64,000 bases of DNA from Anaerobiospirillum thomasii (GCF_900445255.1 NZ_UAPU01000007.1:381001-445000); one strand, 5' to 3'; positions 17,189 to 26,869 are shown, counted from the first letter of the stretch. Notes: generated from the letters alone by a model not told the origin. Program-made: numbers and translations.

Positions 17189-17638
17189 TTAAAGACTACC
17201 TGTATTTTCTATCTTACTTATCTGATCGACTCTGACCTGATGTCTTCCGCCTTCATATTCACCTTCAAGCCACATCTTAACAATCATTTTTGCAAGATCA
17301 AAACCTACAACACGTGATCCCATTGCCAGCATGTTGGTGTCATTATGCTGTCTTGATAACAAGGCAGAATATGGTTCAGAACAACATACACATCTAATGC
17401 CCTTGACCTTGTTTGCAGAGAGAGAAATACCTACGCCTGTACCACAGATAACGATGCCACGATCAAACTCTTTGTCTGCTACGGCTTTAGCTGCAGGATA
17501 ACCAAACTCTGGATAATTACAACGATCAAAGGTATATGCACCAAAATCTTTGTACTCTATACCAATCTCATCAAACCACTCCATTAATTTGAGTTTAAGT
17601 TCTCTTCCTACATGATCACTACCAAGTGCAATCTTCAT
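17189..17638 (-). CDS. rpiB: Ribose/allose-6-phosphate isomerase B
   Basis: 149 residues, the length of RpiB/LacAB family enzymes. The pattern MKIALGSDHVGRELK and the active-site block GIVICGTGVGISLSANK (with the catalytic Cys of RpiB in CGTGVG) are clear, followed by HNDTNMLAMGSRV. In E. coli RpiB also isomerises D-allose-6-phosphate to D-allulose-6-phosphate. Its place as the last gene of an als-like operon, just after alsK, supports that role here. Start at the ATG at 17638, about 10 bp after the alsK stop. Confidence 0.93.
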   Translation of the reverse strand: MKIALGSDHVGRELKLKLMEWFDEIGIEYKDFGAYTFDRCNYPEFGYPAAKAVADKEFDRGIVICGTGVGISLSANKVKGIRCVCCSEPYSALLSRQHNDTNMLAMGSRVVGFDLAKMIVKMWLEGEYEGGRHQVRVDQISKIENTGSL

Positions 17639-17647
17639 ATAACTCTC

Positions 17648-18565
17648 CTACAAATAACTACTGTCATTAATACGTTTAAAGGCATAAATACCTGCGCCCT
17701 GAACTCCAGACTCTGGATTATCTTCTACATAGACAATACTTATGCTGCCCTCTTCACAAGGTTTTCTTGCATATTTATATATGTACTTTTCAAAGCGTTC
17801 TTTTGGGAAATTGGCCATCTGAATGACGCCGCCTCCAAAAAGACATAGTTCAGGATCTATTATCACTATTTCATTGCATACAGTAGCTGCAAGATCATCA
17901 ATATACTTATCAATAACCTCAGTATCAGCATGCATAGTAAATATGTCATCAATAAGAGTATCTTTAAAATACTCCCTTTGAATACGGGCCAGAGCAAGAC
18001 CACCTGACAGAAGCTCGACACAGCCTTTACCGCCACAGCCACACTGTCCGTCAAAACCGATAACGTGGGTGTGTCCAAGCTCGGCAGCCTTACCATTCTT
18101 ACCAATCAACAGTCTGTTATTGATCATAATGGTATTGCCAATTCCGGTTCCTATATAAAAACCACATACGGAGCTAGGAGTTGGATTTAACTCAAGATTA
18201 TTTAAATCAGACAGAAGTAAATAATTTACGTCTCTGTTGATATAGGTCCTTAGACCTAATTTATTCTCTATAAAATCAACCACATCCAAATTCTGCAAAG
18301 AAGCTATATTTGGAGTGGAGATTACTTTACGTCTTGGCGCATCAATAGTTGATGGAAAGCCGATAGATACAGCAGACAGCTTGATACTGTGCTTTTCTTC
18401 AAATTCAGTGATTAAAGAACAAAGTCTATCAAGTGGGGCTTCTGTATCTAATATCGGCTGAGACTTGGTCTTTTCAAAAAAGTGAACCTTGAAAGTCTCA
18501 TCAACAGCACCCATACGGATATGGGTGCCACCGATATCAATGCCAAGTATATATTGGCTGCTCAA
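17648..18565 (-). CDS. alsK: ROK-family sugar kinase, allose kinase-like
   Basis: 305 residues with ROK hallmarks: ATP phosphate loop GIDIGGTHIRMG (residues ~6-17), catalytic Asp in YINRDVNYLL, the second phosphate motif YIGTGIGNTIM, and the zinc motif GHTHVIGFDGQCGCGGKGC (His plus three Cys) near residue 160. Would phosphorylate D-allose (or D-allulose) at C6. The N-terminal region and the VISTPNI block resemble E. coli AlsK. The gene sits between alsE and rpiB. Substrate is inferred from operon context. Confidence 0.88.
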   Translation of the reverse strand: MSSQYILGIDIGGTHIRMGAVDETFKVHFFEKTKSQPILDTEAPLDRLCSLITEFEEKHSIKLSAVSIGFPSTIDAPRRKVISTPNIASLQNLDVVDFIENKLGLRTYINRDVNYLLLSDLNNLELNPTPSSVCGFYIGTGIGNTIMINNRLLIGKNGKAAELGHTHVIGFDGQCGCGGKGCVELLSGGLALARIQREYFKDTLIDDIFTMHADTEVIDKYIDDLAATVCNEIVIIDPELCLFGGGVIQMANFPKERFEKYIYKYARKPCEEGSISIVYVEDNPESGVQGAGIYAFKRINDSSYL

Positions 18566-18567
18566 TT

Positions 18568-19251
18568 TTATACCTCTTGACCTGTTAACTCTTTAAAGTC
18601 ATGGCGTAACTGCTCAAAAGCAGTATGTATATTCTTATCTCTGTTAAACAAACCAGAAGAGCCAAGAATAAAAATATCTGCGCCTGCTTCATGTAACTGC
18701 TTAAAGGTTTTGTTATTGCAGCTTCCATCAATCTGAATTTTAAAGTTAAGATTGAGCTCTTCACGCATCTTGACCAAAGCTTTGATTTTATCAAGCATCT
18801 CAGGAATGAAAGGTTGTCCGGCAAAACCAACATCAACAGTCATGATGGTTACCATAGAAAGTCTGTTGATATAATGTTTGATTACATCAATTGGTGTTGC
18901 AGGATTTAACACTATACCTGCCTGACAGCCAAAGTCTCTGATACGATTGATAGTTCTAAAAGCATCAGTGTTGATTGTCTCAGCATGAGGACAGATAGTT
19001 GTAACACCTGCCTTGGCCAGAGGCTCAATCCAGTCATTAGGATGTACAGTCATAAGATGAACATCCATTGGCTTTTTAGAAACCTTGGTGATGGCTGCTA
19101 TAAGATCAGGTGACATTGTAATATTTTTACAAAAGTGACCATCCATTAAGTCAGCATGATAGTAATCAGTCTCATCATTAAGGGCTAAAATCTGTTCTTC
19201 AATGTGCAGATAATCCATGCACATAAGACTTACTGAAAATTCTGAACTCAT
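18568..19251 (-). CDS. alsE: D-allulose-6-phosphate 3-epimerase
   Basis: 227 residues (E. coli AlsE 231), a ribulose-phosphate 3-epimerase-like TIM barrel. Metal and catalytic residues are visible: SLMCMDYLHIEEQI at the N-terminus, YHADLMDGHFCKN (metal-binding Asp/His), MTVDVGFAGQPFIPEMLDKI (catalytic Asp) and QIDGSCNNKT. The SLMCMD start and GHFC are closer to AlsE than to Rpe. It interconverts D-allulose-6-phosphate and D-fructose-6-phosphate, feeding allose carbon into glycolysis. It lies 2 bp before alsK. Confidence 0.92.
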   Translation of the reverse strand: MSSEFSVSLMCMDYLHIEEQILALNDETDYYHADLMDGHFCKNITMSPDLIAAITKVSKKPMDVHLMTVHPNDWIEPLAKAGVTTICPHAETINTDAFRTINRIRDFGCQAGIVLNPATPIDVIKHYINRLSMVTIMTVDVGFAGQPFIPEMLDKIKALVKMREELNLNFKIQIDGSCNNKTFKQLHEAGADIFILGSSGLFNRDKNIHTAFEQLRHDFKELTGQEV

Positions 19252-19266
19252 ATTTTTTTTCCTTTT

Positions 19267-20244
19267 TTATTTAATACCTACTTTAGAGCTGGCGCCGAAA
19301 TATCTATCTAGAGTTACTGCTACGATAATCAATGATCCCATAGCAATCTGCTGATAGAAAGAGCTTACACCTGCCATGTTAAGACCATTGTTAATAACAC
19401 CGATAATAAGACCACCGACTACAACCTTAGGAATAAAGCCAATACCACCAAAGAAGCTGGTACCACCAATTACTGCTGCGGCAATAGCAAATGTCTCATA
19501 GCCTGTACCGGCATTTGGCTCTGCGGCACCTAGTCTAGCCACGTTGACAAGACCAGCAAGGCCAGCACACACACCTGAAATCATGAAGGCAATTAAAACA
19601 TGACGCTTTACATTAATACCTGCATACCATGCTGACTGAGGGTTACCGCCGATGGCATACAGATTTCTGCCAAACTGTGTCTTCATTGTGATAAAGAACA
19701 GAATACCAGCTGTTGCCAGAGATATTACTATTGGCATTGGCAGAACATCAAAGAGTTTGCCGCCAACCAGTCTTGTAAACTCAGGAGGAATACCTGAAAC
19801 TGTTCTTGAATTTGCTACAATCATGGTTACACCTCTGAATATAGAGAGTGTACCAATTGTAATAATAAATGGGTGAAGACCTGTTTTATTTACTAAAAAG
19901 CCGTTTATAAAACCGATACTGGCACCTAAAAGTATTGTACCTATGAGTACAGCTAGCCATGGATTTACACCAAGCTGCATGAGTTTGGCTGTACATACGC
20001 CAGTCAGGGCCATTACAGAGCCAACTGACAGGTCAATACCAGCAAGCAGAATTGCAAAAAACTCACCACAGCCAATTAAAATATTAATTGAGCTCTGCTC
20101 GATAATCTTAATAAAGTTATTGGTTGTCATAAAAGCCTGCGGCTGCAGAGCTGAGAACACAATAACCAGCAGAAACAGAATAGATACAGTGCTGTATTTA
20201 TCCCAGTAGTAGCTAAAATCTTTTTTCTTTAAATTCTTGTCCAT
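19267..20244 (-). CDS. alsC: Allose/ribose-type ABC transporter permease
   Basis: 325 residues with about ten hydrophobic segments, as in RbsC/AlsC. Family blocks include IGCGEFFAILLAGIDLSVGSV and SIGFINGFLVNKTGLHPFIITIGT; FAIAAAVIGGTSFFGG follows in the C-terminal half. It forms the membrane channel with AlsA and receives sugar from AlsB. It starts 9 bp after alsA and ends 15 bp before alsE. Confidence 0.92.
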   Translation of the reverse strand: MDKNLKKKDFSYYWDKYSTVSILFLLVIVFSALQPQAFMTTNNFIKIIEQSSINILIGCGEFFAILLAGIDLSVGSVMALTGVCTAKLMQLGVNPWLAVLIGTILLGASIGFINGFLVNKTGLHPFIITIGTLSIFRGVTMIVANSRTVSGIPPEFTRLVGGKLFDVLPMPIVISLATAGILFFITMKTQFGRNLYAIGGNPQSAWYAGINVKRHVLIAFMISGVCAGLAGLVNVARLGAAEPNAGTGYETFAIAAAVIGGTSFFGGIGFIPKVVVGGLIIGVINNGLNMAGVSSFYQQIAMGSLIIVAVTLDRYFGASSKVGIK

Positions 20245-20253
20245 GATCTTTTC

Positions 20254-21774
20254 CTATGAGCCAATGGTTGCTGCTTTAATTAGTTTTTCTTCTGTTGCCT
20301 CTGATGAATCAAATGTTGCAGTTATTGATCCTTCTTTCATTACAATTATTCTGTCGCAGATAGACAGAAGTTCTGGAAGTTCAGAGGATACCACAATTAC
20401 GCCTATACCCTTTTCTGTAAGTTTGCGCATAATCTTGTATATTTCTGACTTAGTGCCAATATCAATACCTTTTGTTGGCTCATCAAAAATAACTAATTTA
20501 ACATCAGATGACAGCCATTTTGCCAAAATGCACTTCTGCTGATTACCACCAGAGAGTTCTGTAATATTCTGATCAGGACCTACACACTTAATCTGTAGAT
20601 CTCCTATCATCTTATTTGCAACTTTAACCTCGTCACTGTCATCTACAAGACCCCACACTCCACCAAGGCTGGCTTTTTGCAGCTGTCTTGAAAGAATAAT
20701 ATTGCGGCTGATACTGAAGTTTTTGAAAAATCCTGTTTCACGTCTGTTTTCAGTTACAAGACCAATACCTTCACGTAAACCATCAAAAGGAGTATCAATA
20801 CTAAGTTTTTTATTACATAAAATTACTTCGCCACTGCTTTTTGGTGCAGCACCGTAAATAGCGCACATTGTTTCAGTACGGCCGGCACCAACGAGGCCAG
20901 AAAAACCTAATATTTCTCCCTTAAAGAGGTCGAAACTTACATCTTTTACTGTATTGTCCTTTCTTGAAAGATGTTTAACCTCAAGAATCTTTTCACTGGT
21001 AATACCTGACTTATCTTCAGGAATATAGCTTTCTTTTAGCTCACGACCTACCATCATTGTAATTAACTGATCAATGGTAACGTCTTTAATATCCATGGTA
21101 CCTACAGATGTGCCATCTTTAAGCACTGTGATACGGTCGCCTATTTCTTTTAACTCGCGCAGTCTGTGACTGATATAAACAATACCTTTGCCAGCTGCCT
21201 TTAATTTTTTAACAATTTCAAAAAGTTTACCTACTTCCTCTTCGGTCAAAGATGAAGTTGGCTCGTCCATTACAATAACCTGAGCATTAAAGGCCACAGC
21301 CTTAACAATCTCAAGCATCTGCTTTTCAGAAATACTTAATCTTGATGTTGGTGTAGTAGGATCTGCTGAAAGATTTATTGAGTCCATTAAGGCTTTTGTT
21401 CTTTCAGACATCATTTTGTTATCGGTAACTTTCAGACCCATAATTTTTTTCATAGGGATGCGGCCTAAAAAAATATTTTCTTCAATGCTTAACTCATTAA
21501 TAACACTAAGCTCTTGATAGATAATACTTATTCCTGATGCCTGAGCTAACTCAGGAGTCAGTCTGCTAAAAGGCATGCCCTGAATAATAATCTTTCCTGA
21601 GTCTGGAGTATAAGCGCCACTTAAAATCTTCATAAGTGTTGATTTTCCGGCACCATTCTCACCTAAAAGAACATGTACCTCTCCTGGTCTAATATCAAAA
21701 GAGATGTCCTTAAGAGCAGGAACTCCATTAAAACTCTTGTGGATGTGTTGCATTTCAACAAGAGGAGATACCAT
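20254..21774 (-). CDS. alsA: Allose/ribose-type ABC transporter, duplicated ATPase
   Basis: 506 residues with two ABC domains in tandem, as in RbsA/AlsA/MglA. The first half has a good Walker A (GENGAGKSTLMKIL), signature LSISEKQMLEIVKA and Walker B VIVMDEPTSSLTE. The second half has the degenerate Walker A GLVGAGRTETMCAIYG, signature ELSGGNQQKCILAKWL and Walker B LVIFDEPTKGID. The asymmetric Walker A is normal for this family. It powers uptake through AlsC. A strong hairpin precedes it, separating it from alsB. Confidence 0.93.
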   Translation of the reverse strand: MVSPLVEMQHIHKSFNGVPALKDISFDIRPGEVHVLLGENGAGKSTLMKILSGAYTPDSGKIIIQGMPFSRLTPELAQASGISIIYQELSVINELSIEENIFLGRIPMKKIMGLKVTDNKMMSERTKALMDSINLSADPTTPTSRLSISEKQMLEIVKAVAFNAQVIVMDEPTSSLTEEEVGKLFEIVKKLKAAGKGIVYISHRLRELKEIGDRITVLKDGTSVGTMDIKDVTIDQLITMMVGRELKESYIPEDKSGITSEKILEVKHLSRKDNTVKDVSFDLFKGEILGFSGLVGAGRTETMCAIYGAAPKSSGEVILCNKKLSIDTPFDGLREGIGLVTENRRETGFFKNFSISRNIILSRQLQKASLGGVWGLVDDSDEVKVANKMIGDLQIKCVGPDQNITELSGGNQQKCILAKWLSSDVKLVIFDEPTKGIDIGTKSEIYKIMRKLTEKGIGVIVVSSELPELLSICDRIIVMKEGSITATFDSSEATEEKLIKAATIGS

Positions 21775-21814
21775 AGCTTTTCCTTACATATATACTTGGC
21801 AAATATTCTTAAAA

Positions 21815-21837
21815 GCCATGCACTTTTAGTGCATGGC
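21815..21837 (-). terminator. Intercistronic hairpin between alsB and alsA
   Basis: GCCATGCAC and GTGCATGGC pair perfectly (9 bp, 5-nt loop) and are followed on the minus strand by TTTT. This is the usual place for a partial terminator or mRNA-stabilising hairpin that lets the binding protein be made in excess of the other transporter subunits. Confidence 0.75.
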
Positions 21838-21847
21838 CCAAACCAAA

Positions 21848-22786
21848 CTAGTCTTTTACAACTAACTCAGCCTTAATCATCTCCTGCTTTGGAGTCTCTG
21901 GCATAGCTTTGGCGTTTACAGCCTCTATTAAGAGCTGAACACCACGTGCGCCAATCTCATCTGGTCTTTGACGTACAGTTGCGCCAAGCTCACCATTCTT
22001 AACTGACTCTACAGCATCTGAGTTACCATCGGTACCAACAACTATAACCTTCTTGCCTGAAGCATTTACAGCTGCCAGAGCACCCATGGCCATAGTGTCA
22101 TTACATGCATAAATACCCTTGAGATCTGGATATTTGTTTAAGTAGTTAGTAGCAATGTCGTAGGCACGAGTTCTATCCCAATCAGCTGGCTGGCTTTCAA
22201 CCAACTCAATTCCTGGAGCTGCAGCTTTAAATGCATCTGTAGCGCCCTGTCTACGATCCTCTCCTGACTTAGTGCCGGCCTTGCCTTCAATAATGGCTAC
22301 TTTACCTTTACCGCCAATCTGATCAATGATGTACTGAGCACCCATTCTGCCTACATCCTGATTGTCGGTAGCTACTAAAGCATAAACCTTGCCGCCAAGA
22401 GCGTTCAGGCCATCAAGATTTACGATTTCATCAATGTTAACAACAGGAATATTTCTGCTGGTGGCCTCTGCAATTGCTGGGTTTAAGTTGTCTGGAGAAA
22501 TAGGAGCAAAAGCAATACCCTTATAGCCCTTGTTTACAGCATTCTCCATCAGAGTAGTCTGACCTTCAACGTCATCTTCGGTATTTGCGGCATATACGTC
22601 AACCTTAATACCCTGCTTCTCAGCTTCTTTCTCTACACCGTCTTTCATTGTCTGCCAGAACTCAGATGAGAGAACTTTCAGTACAACTGCATACTCAGCG
22701 TCAGCTGCTGTTGCTGTGCTTACACTGCCAAGAGAAAGAACTGATGCTGCCAATAAAGAGACAACGAACTTTGCACCTTTTTTCAT
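21848..22786 (-). CDS. alsB: Allose/ribose-type periplasmic sugar-binding protein
   Basis: 312 residues (E. coli AlsB 311). A Sec signal peptide is clear: Lys-rich start MKKGAKF, hydrophobic VVSLLAASVLSLG and a cleavage site near ATAADA. The mature part follows the periplasmic-binding-protein-1 fold (YAVVLKVLSSEFWQTMKDG, AFAPISPDNLNPAIAEA, ACNDTMAMGAL, VVGTDGN). It delivers sugar to AlsC/AlsA. First gene of the operon alsB-alsA-alsC-alsE-alsK-rpiB. No alsR-like regulator is next to it. Allose rather than ribose is inferred from alsE and alsK. Confidence 0.92.
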   Translation of the reverse strand: MKKGAKFVVSLLAASVLSLGSVSTATAADAEYAVVLKVLSSEFWQTMKDGVEKEAEKQGIKVDVYAANTEDDVEGQTTLMENAVNKGYKGIAFAPISPDNLNPAIAEATSRNIPVVNIDEIVNLDGLNALGGKVYALVATDNQDVGRMGAQYIIDQIGGKGKVAIIEGKAGTKSGEDRRQGATDAFKAAAPGIELVESQPADWDRTRAYDIATNYLNKYPDLKGIYACNDTMAMGALAAVNASGKKVIVVGTDGNSDAVESVKNGELGATVRQRPDEIGARGVQLLIEAVNAKAMPETPKQEMIKAELVVKD

Positions 22787-23240
22787 ATTGTCAATGCTCT
22801 GCTAGTTTGTCATTAAAATTGCTCATAATTATGTCCTTATTTAATGGCTTTTCTGCTATTTTATTGTTGACACTGGAAAATCCGGTCTAAAATCTCATCT
22901 GATCCGGTAGTGCCTCAGTATTAGATCTTGAAAACGGACGACACCAATTCCTATTAAATCTCATCTGATCTTGAGCTAAAATTTGTCCTAAACTCTAGCA
23001 GTAGTTCCTGCCTACTTTTGTTCAATACTGTTTTTATACATCTGATCCTGACCTAAATCAGTATTTCCGCTCTTCTTACACATGATCTTTTGTCTATTAA
23101 ATCCTTCTGGTAATCATGCCATCTTTAAAGGCATCGTCAGATCCTGAGGGTTATCAGAAGTTCCTATTGCACCAAAACAGTACTTCCGTTACATCATCTA
23201 TTGATCTTGTATAGCACGTCAGATCTTTAGGCAGTTACTC
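22787..23240. other. Gene-free region upstream of alsB, rich in GATC
   Basis: About 450 bp without a credible ORF; the als promoter should lie near 22790-22870 on the minus strand. From 22901 to 23225 there are eight GATC sites (22901, 22924, 22967, 23044, 23084, 23140, 23203, 23222) within degenerate copies of a motif like CATCTGATCYTG, often followed 15-40 bp later by AGTAnTTCC. No CRISPR-like regular spacing and no DnaA-box cluster is visible. Confidence 0.5.
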
Positions 23241-23290
23241 TGTAAACTGACGCCATAAATATAGCTTTTATATAGGCTTATTAGAGATAA

Positions 23291-23317
23291 AACCCTGACA
23301 CTAGGCCAGGGTTTTTG
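23291..23317 (-). terminator. Hairpin terminator at the left end of the IS21-type element
   Basis: AACCCTG and CAGGGTT pair with a 9-nt loop; A- and T-runs on both sides make it bidirectional. It sits just after the last small ORF of the element. Confidence 0.75.
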
Positions 23318-23319
23318 TG

Positions 23320-23568
23320 TTATAAAATGATATCGATTTTAACAACTCTGCCAAGATGAAGTTGCGGCCTCATTGGTTTACCTCCTAGAAACCATTCATG
23401 GCTGTTTAAATTAAAATCGACCATATGGGAGATCCATTTTGATTTGCCATGTCTATCCTTTTTTTTCAGATAGATGGTATCTCCTATATTTATTTCATAG
23501 TCATCAATATAAAGACAGTTACTGTCATTATTAAATGCAAGACGGCCTAATATTTTTAACTTATACAC
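23320..23568 (-). CDS. Small IS-associated protein, DUF5348-like
   Basis: 82 residues, beta-rich pattern: CLYIDDYEINIGDTIYL, then WISHMVDFNLNSHEWFLGG and HLGRVVKIDIIL. The alternation of short strands and the W-(F/Y)-L block resemble the small DUF5348 proteins found downstream of IS21-type genes, but I cannot confirm this without a search. It starts about 10 bp after istB on the same strand. Function unknown. Confidence 0.5.
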   Translation of the reverse strand: MYKLKILGRLAFNNDSNCLYIDDYEINIGDTIYLKKKDRHGKSKWISHMVDFNLNSHEWFLGGKPMRPQLHLGRVVKIDIIL

Positions 23569-23577
23569 GACAAGCTC

Positions 23578-24333
23578 CTAGACAAAGTCATATGGCAGAA
23601 GTGTAATATCCTGTACACACTGATTAATGCGCCTAGTTACAGCATCTGTTATGGCTGCATCAATATTTACAAACCTTTTAGCCATACCTACAGATGTAAG
23701 CTGTGTTGCTATCAGTGTAGACGCAGTATTAATACGATCATTTAAAATATCATTAAGATATTTAGCATACCTGGCTTCATAAAAGTCGGTCAAAAATAAA
23801 TCATCTATTATCAGCAGGTGCACCTTTTTAAGCTTTTCTCTGAATTTAAGTCTTTGCTCTACGTTAAATATAGAGAATTGCTCTAGGAGATCATTGGCTA
23901 TTGTATATTGTACACTCATGCCTCTGAGGCAAGCTCTTCTACCGATATTGCATATGAGCTCTGTCTTACCTGTTCCAGATGCTCCTCGTACTATGACATT
24001 TTGTTTTTTAACTACAAAACTCAGCGAGGCAAGCTCTGCCATAGTTGTATTACTAAGCCCTCTCTTTTCACTCCTTAAAATAAAATCTAAATCTTGATTT
24101 CCTCTGAGTTTACTGCGCTTTAACAGCGTCTGACCTTTAACCTCATTAGCATAATCAATATGCTCTTGAAGCGCCATCAGCAGTCTTTCATTAAATGTCA
24201 AACCGCTAAATATGTCTGGCGTTGTAAACTGGCGATGAAAGGCCAGAGCAAGGCCTTTTAAACGAATGTCTTTAAAAGCTTTTATTATACGGCTTTCATC
24301 TTCAGTTAGAGTGTAAGTTTGTTCATTTGACAT
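23578..24333 (-). CDS. istB: IS21-family helper ATPase IstB
   Basis: 251 residues, AAA+ ATPase of the IstB/DnaC type. Walker A GASGTGKTELICNIGR (~residue 118) and Walker B LLIIDDLFLTDF (~173) are intact, with the RINTASTLIATQLTS sensor region later. IstB oligomerises on target DNA and activates the IstA transposase. Its ATG overlaps the istA stop (TAATG), the coupling expected for IS21 elements. Confidence 0.92.
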   Translation of the reverse strand: MSNEQTYTLTEDESRIIKAFKDIRLKGLALAFHRQFTTPDIFSGLTFNERLLMALQEHIDYANEVKGQTLLKRSKLRGNQDLDFILRSEKRGLSNTTMAELASLSFVVKKQNVIVRGASGTGKTELICNIGRRACLRGMSVQYTIANDLLEQFSIFNVEQRLKFREKLKKVHLLIIDDLFLTDFYEARYAKYLNDILNDRINTASTLIATQLTSVGMAKRFVNIDAAITDAVTRRINQCVQDITLLPYDFV

Positions 24334-26093
24334 TATTTATTCTCCTGTGCTTTACCCAATTTTCTGGCCATAGCCACATCTCTAGAGTTGCGCAGAACAC
24401 CATCGTCATCAACACTAAATGTTAAATTACCTTGCTCACTGGCTTTGTCAGATCTGGGCTCATTGATGACGGGATCTTCTGCAGTACAGGCTATATCGGC
24501 AATATCATCCTCACGCGGTTTTAAAGACTCTGATACCATCTGCTTATAAATTTGGACTAAATTTGTTATGTTTCTAACAGCTGGTTCCATCTGCATTATT
24601 TTCATGAATGTCTTATCAGCAAGCTCTGTGTTGGCAGATCCTTTATAGAAATTAATGGCCGCAACACATGCTTTGAGGGCATGTCCGTTTTTTTGCTTAT
24701 TTTTCCATGAACAGTATGAGTGCAGATTTTTACTGAGATTAAAAGCTTCATCCAGCGCCTGTTCAATCTTTAAATACTTCCTTTCATCTTGAACGGCCTT
24801 GTGGTTCTCAGGCATATGTGCTCTAATCGTATTGACGCTGTTATTTTGTGCAAAATTAATAGGATGCGTGGCAATAAGGCGATCATCGCATGATATTGTT
24901 AATATATTTTCATACACTCTGACTGTTACCACCTGACCTATATAGGTATATGGGACAGAATATTTATTTGTACCAAATGTTATATGGTAGTTACGAGGCA
25001 CTTTGAGGATATAGATATGGGCAAATTGAGGTATGGTAGAGATCATGGCGCGGGCTTTAGGTTTTTCACAATGCTCAAACAGATAGGCTCTGTTTTGCTC
25101 TAAATCTCCACGCAGCTGGGCCTGATTAATACGCTTTTCAATCAGATCCTGTAATAGGTGGTTATGTTCCTCCAGTGATCTTGGTGTGTCACTGTCATAA
25201 TTGTTGATAACACGTTCAGTTATTAACCTTACAGCGTATTCAACCCTGGATTTATGAGTTGGCGCACGTGGTGATGTTGGATGTACAAATACATCAAAAC
25301 GCGACATAAAGTCTTCAAATGATTTATTTATGATAGGCTCTGATATAATAGAGTGATCTTCTACCCATGCTTTGGCATTGTCAGGTATTATTTCCTGGGG
25401 TAGACAGTTAAAGTGCTTAAATGCAGCGCTTATAGCTATGCATGTAGCCTCTGTGGTCTGTCTTTCTACGAATCTTGCAAAAACGTAACAACTGGCAGAC
25501 CACACAATTACAAATACATTAAAATCTGTCTTAACGCCTCCAGGAAGTGTCAGAGCACACTTTTTTCCGGCAAAATCAATTTCGCAGCTTAGTCCATATG
25601 TCTTGTCCATGATAAATACTGGATCAGCCGTTTTTGCAAAAAGCTCATCTTCTGCCTTTTTTAAATAATGATAAAACTGACTGCGAGATAAGTAGTGCCA
25701 TTTATTGGCAATACAGTTTTCCATGTAATTAAAATAATAAAATTGCTTGCTCATATGCCTTTCCAGGCGGTCTACAGCCATCTCCAAAAAATCTGGCATA
25801 AACTCTGAGCGGGAGACATGCTCCTCCTGAGTACCATTATCTGTACCTGATGCCAGATAGCATATATCTACAAGTTGCTGATTACTAAGAAGCTCAAGAG
25901 AGTATCGGGAGCAGATGTCTGCTTTAAACAGCCTCTCTTTTATGTGCGATACAGTAAAACGGGAGACACCAACTCTAGCTCCAATCTGGGTATTATTCAG
26001 CCCTCCAAGAATAAGCTTGGCTATGTCTTTGAGCTTGTCTGCGCTCAAATGCTGTCTTTTTGTCATTAAAAGTTCCTTAAAAAAATATGACAA
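24333..26093 (-). CDS. istA: IS21-family transposase IstA
   Basis: 586 residues. An N-terminal helix-turn-helix (ADKLKDIAKLILGGLNNTQI, then RVGVSRFTVSHIKERL) is followed by an rve-type DDE core: EIDFAGKKCALTL (first Asp ~175), EIIPDNAKAWVEDH (second Asp ~237) and HKSRVEYAVRLITERV (Glu ~287). A beta-rich region and a C-terminal tail follow. It performs strand transfer with IstB. The actual start may be MTKRQHL at position 10. Frame intact. Confidence 0.92.
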   Translation of the reverse strand: MSYFFKELLMTKRQHLSADKLKDIAKLILGGLNNTQIGARVGVSRFTVSHIKERLFKADICSRYSLELLSNQQLVDICYLASGTDNGTQEEHVSRSEFMPDFLEMAVDRLERHMSKQFYYFNYMENCIANKWHYLSRSQFYHYLKKAEDELFAKTADPVFIMDKTYGLSCEIDFAGKKCALTLPGGVKTDFNVFVIVWSASCYVFARFVERQTTEATCIAISAAFKHFNCLPQEIIPDNAKAWVEDHSIISEPIINKSFEDFMSRFDVFVHPTSPRAPTHKSRVEYAVRLITERVINNYDSDTPRSLEEHNHLLQDLIEKRINQAQLRGDLEQNRAYLFEHCEKPKARAMISTIPQFAHIYILKVPRNYHITFGTNKYSVPYTYIGQVVTVRVYENILTISCDDRLIATHPINFAQNNSVNTIRAHMPENHKAVQDERKYLKIEQALDEAFNLSKNLHSYCSWKNKQKNGHALKACVAAINFYKGSANTELADKTFMKIMQMEPAVRNITNLVQIYKQMVSESLKPREDDIADIACTAEDPVINEPRSDKASEQGNLTFSVDDDGVLRNSRDVAMARKLGKAQENK

Positions 26094-26140
26094 ACCCCAT
26101 GTTTGTCTTCAACAAAGGGTATTTTAAGGACTTTTAAAAA

Positions 26141-26761
26141 TTAGTCGTTATTTGCTGTACGAAAGCGCATAAGTATGGCATTTTGTATATTTTCACTATT
26201 ATGGAGCAACAGGCAGAACCTAGGGGCCGTCAGGCATGAAACCGTAATATCAAAAAATTTAAATACTCTATGCTTGAGAGAGTTAAACTGTTTTATATGA
26301 TATTTCCATCTTTGTATCAGCTTTAATACTTTCTTACATTCTTGTTTAAATAGACTGAGATCACCGCAGCGAGCTTCTAAATCTTTATTTTGTACATTTT
26401 CTGATTCTGCTGCTATATAGTCTTCAATAACTTGTTTTAAATGACTTTGGCCAGGCTCAAAAATATCTGGCTGTACAAGATGGTAACGTGACACCTTATG
26501 CTTCTTGCAAGCACCACAATTACAATCTTTGTTTTCGCAAAACATCTGAGGAATAAGCACTGTAATTTTCACTCCATAGATCAGGCGTTTGGCCTTGCTA
26601 ATATAAGCTTTAAATTTGAGTTTCTTATTACAGAGTGGACAGATTAAATATTGAAAAGCATCTTTATGTAAAAGCAATCTTATAGGCTTTGAAAGGCCAT
26701 TATTGATGGCTTCATTGAGCTCATCAATATTAGAAAATAAATTTTGTGTTAAAATAAACAT
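26141..26761 (-). CDS. IS-associated zinc-ribbon protein (DUF6431-like)
   Basis: 206 residues with a CPLCNKK zinc knuckle near residue 42, a CENKDCNCGACKKH cluster near residue 75, then HLVQPDIFEPGQSHLKQVIE. Proteins of this sort are encoded just upstream of some IS21/IS-like transposases and are presumed DNA-binding accessory proteins. The gene lies about 50 bp upstream of istA on the same strand, within the candidate element ends. Function unknown. Confidence 0.55.
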   Translation of the reverse strand: MFILTQNLFSNIDELNEAINNGLSKPIRLLLHKDAFQYLICPLCNKKLKFKAYISKAKRLIYGVKITVLIPQMFCENKDCNCGACKKHKVSRYHLVQPDIFEPGQSHLKQVIEDYIAAESENVQNKDLEARCGDLSLFKQECKKVLKLIQRWKYHIKQFNSLKHRVFKFFDITVSCLTAPRFCLLLHNSENIQNAILMRFRTANND

Positions 26762-26869
26762 TCAAGTAGTGTGAGCTCTTTATTCTTGGCGGAAGTGAGC
26801 TCACCTCTCCTTCTAATATCCTAGCAAAACAACTTTTTAGTTGATTCTAACAATGTTCAATAGTTTACA

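Larger units (their letters stand above)
23241..26869 (-). mobile_element. IS21-type element with istA/istB and two accessory ORFs
   Basis: istA and istB overlap in the classic IS21 arrangement and are flanked by a small DUF5348-like ORF and a zinc-binding ORF on the same strand. Candidate termini share TGTAAACT: it opens the left end at 23241 and, as AGTTTACA, closes the right end at 26869. No target duplication is obvious, so the ends are tentative. Both flanks are GATC-rich non-coding DNA. Confidence 0.6.

Noticed and set aside
22901..23225. GATC cluster as a replication origin
   Set aside because: No DnaA-box cluster, no origin-associated genes, and the neighbouring IS21-type element explains only part of the structure.
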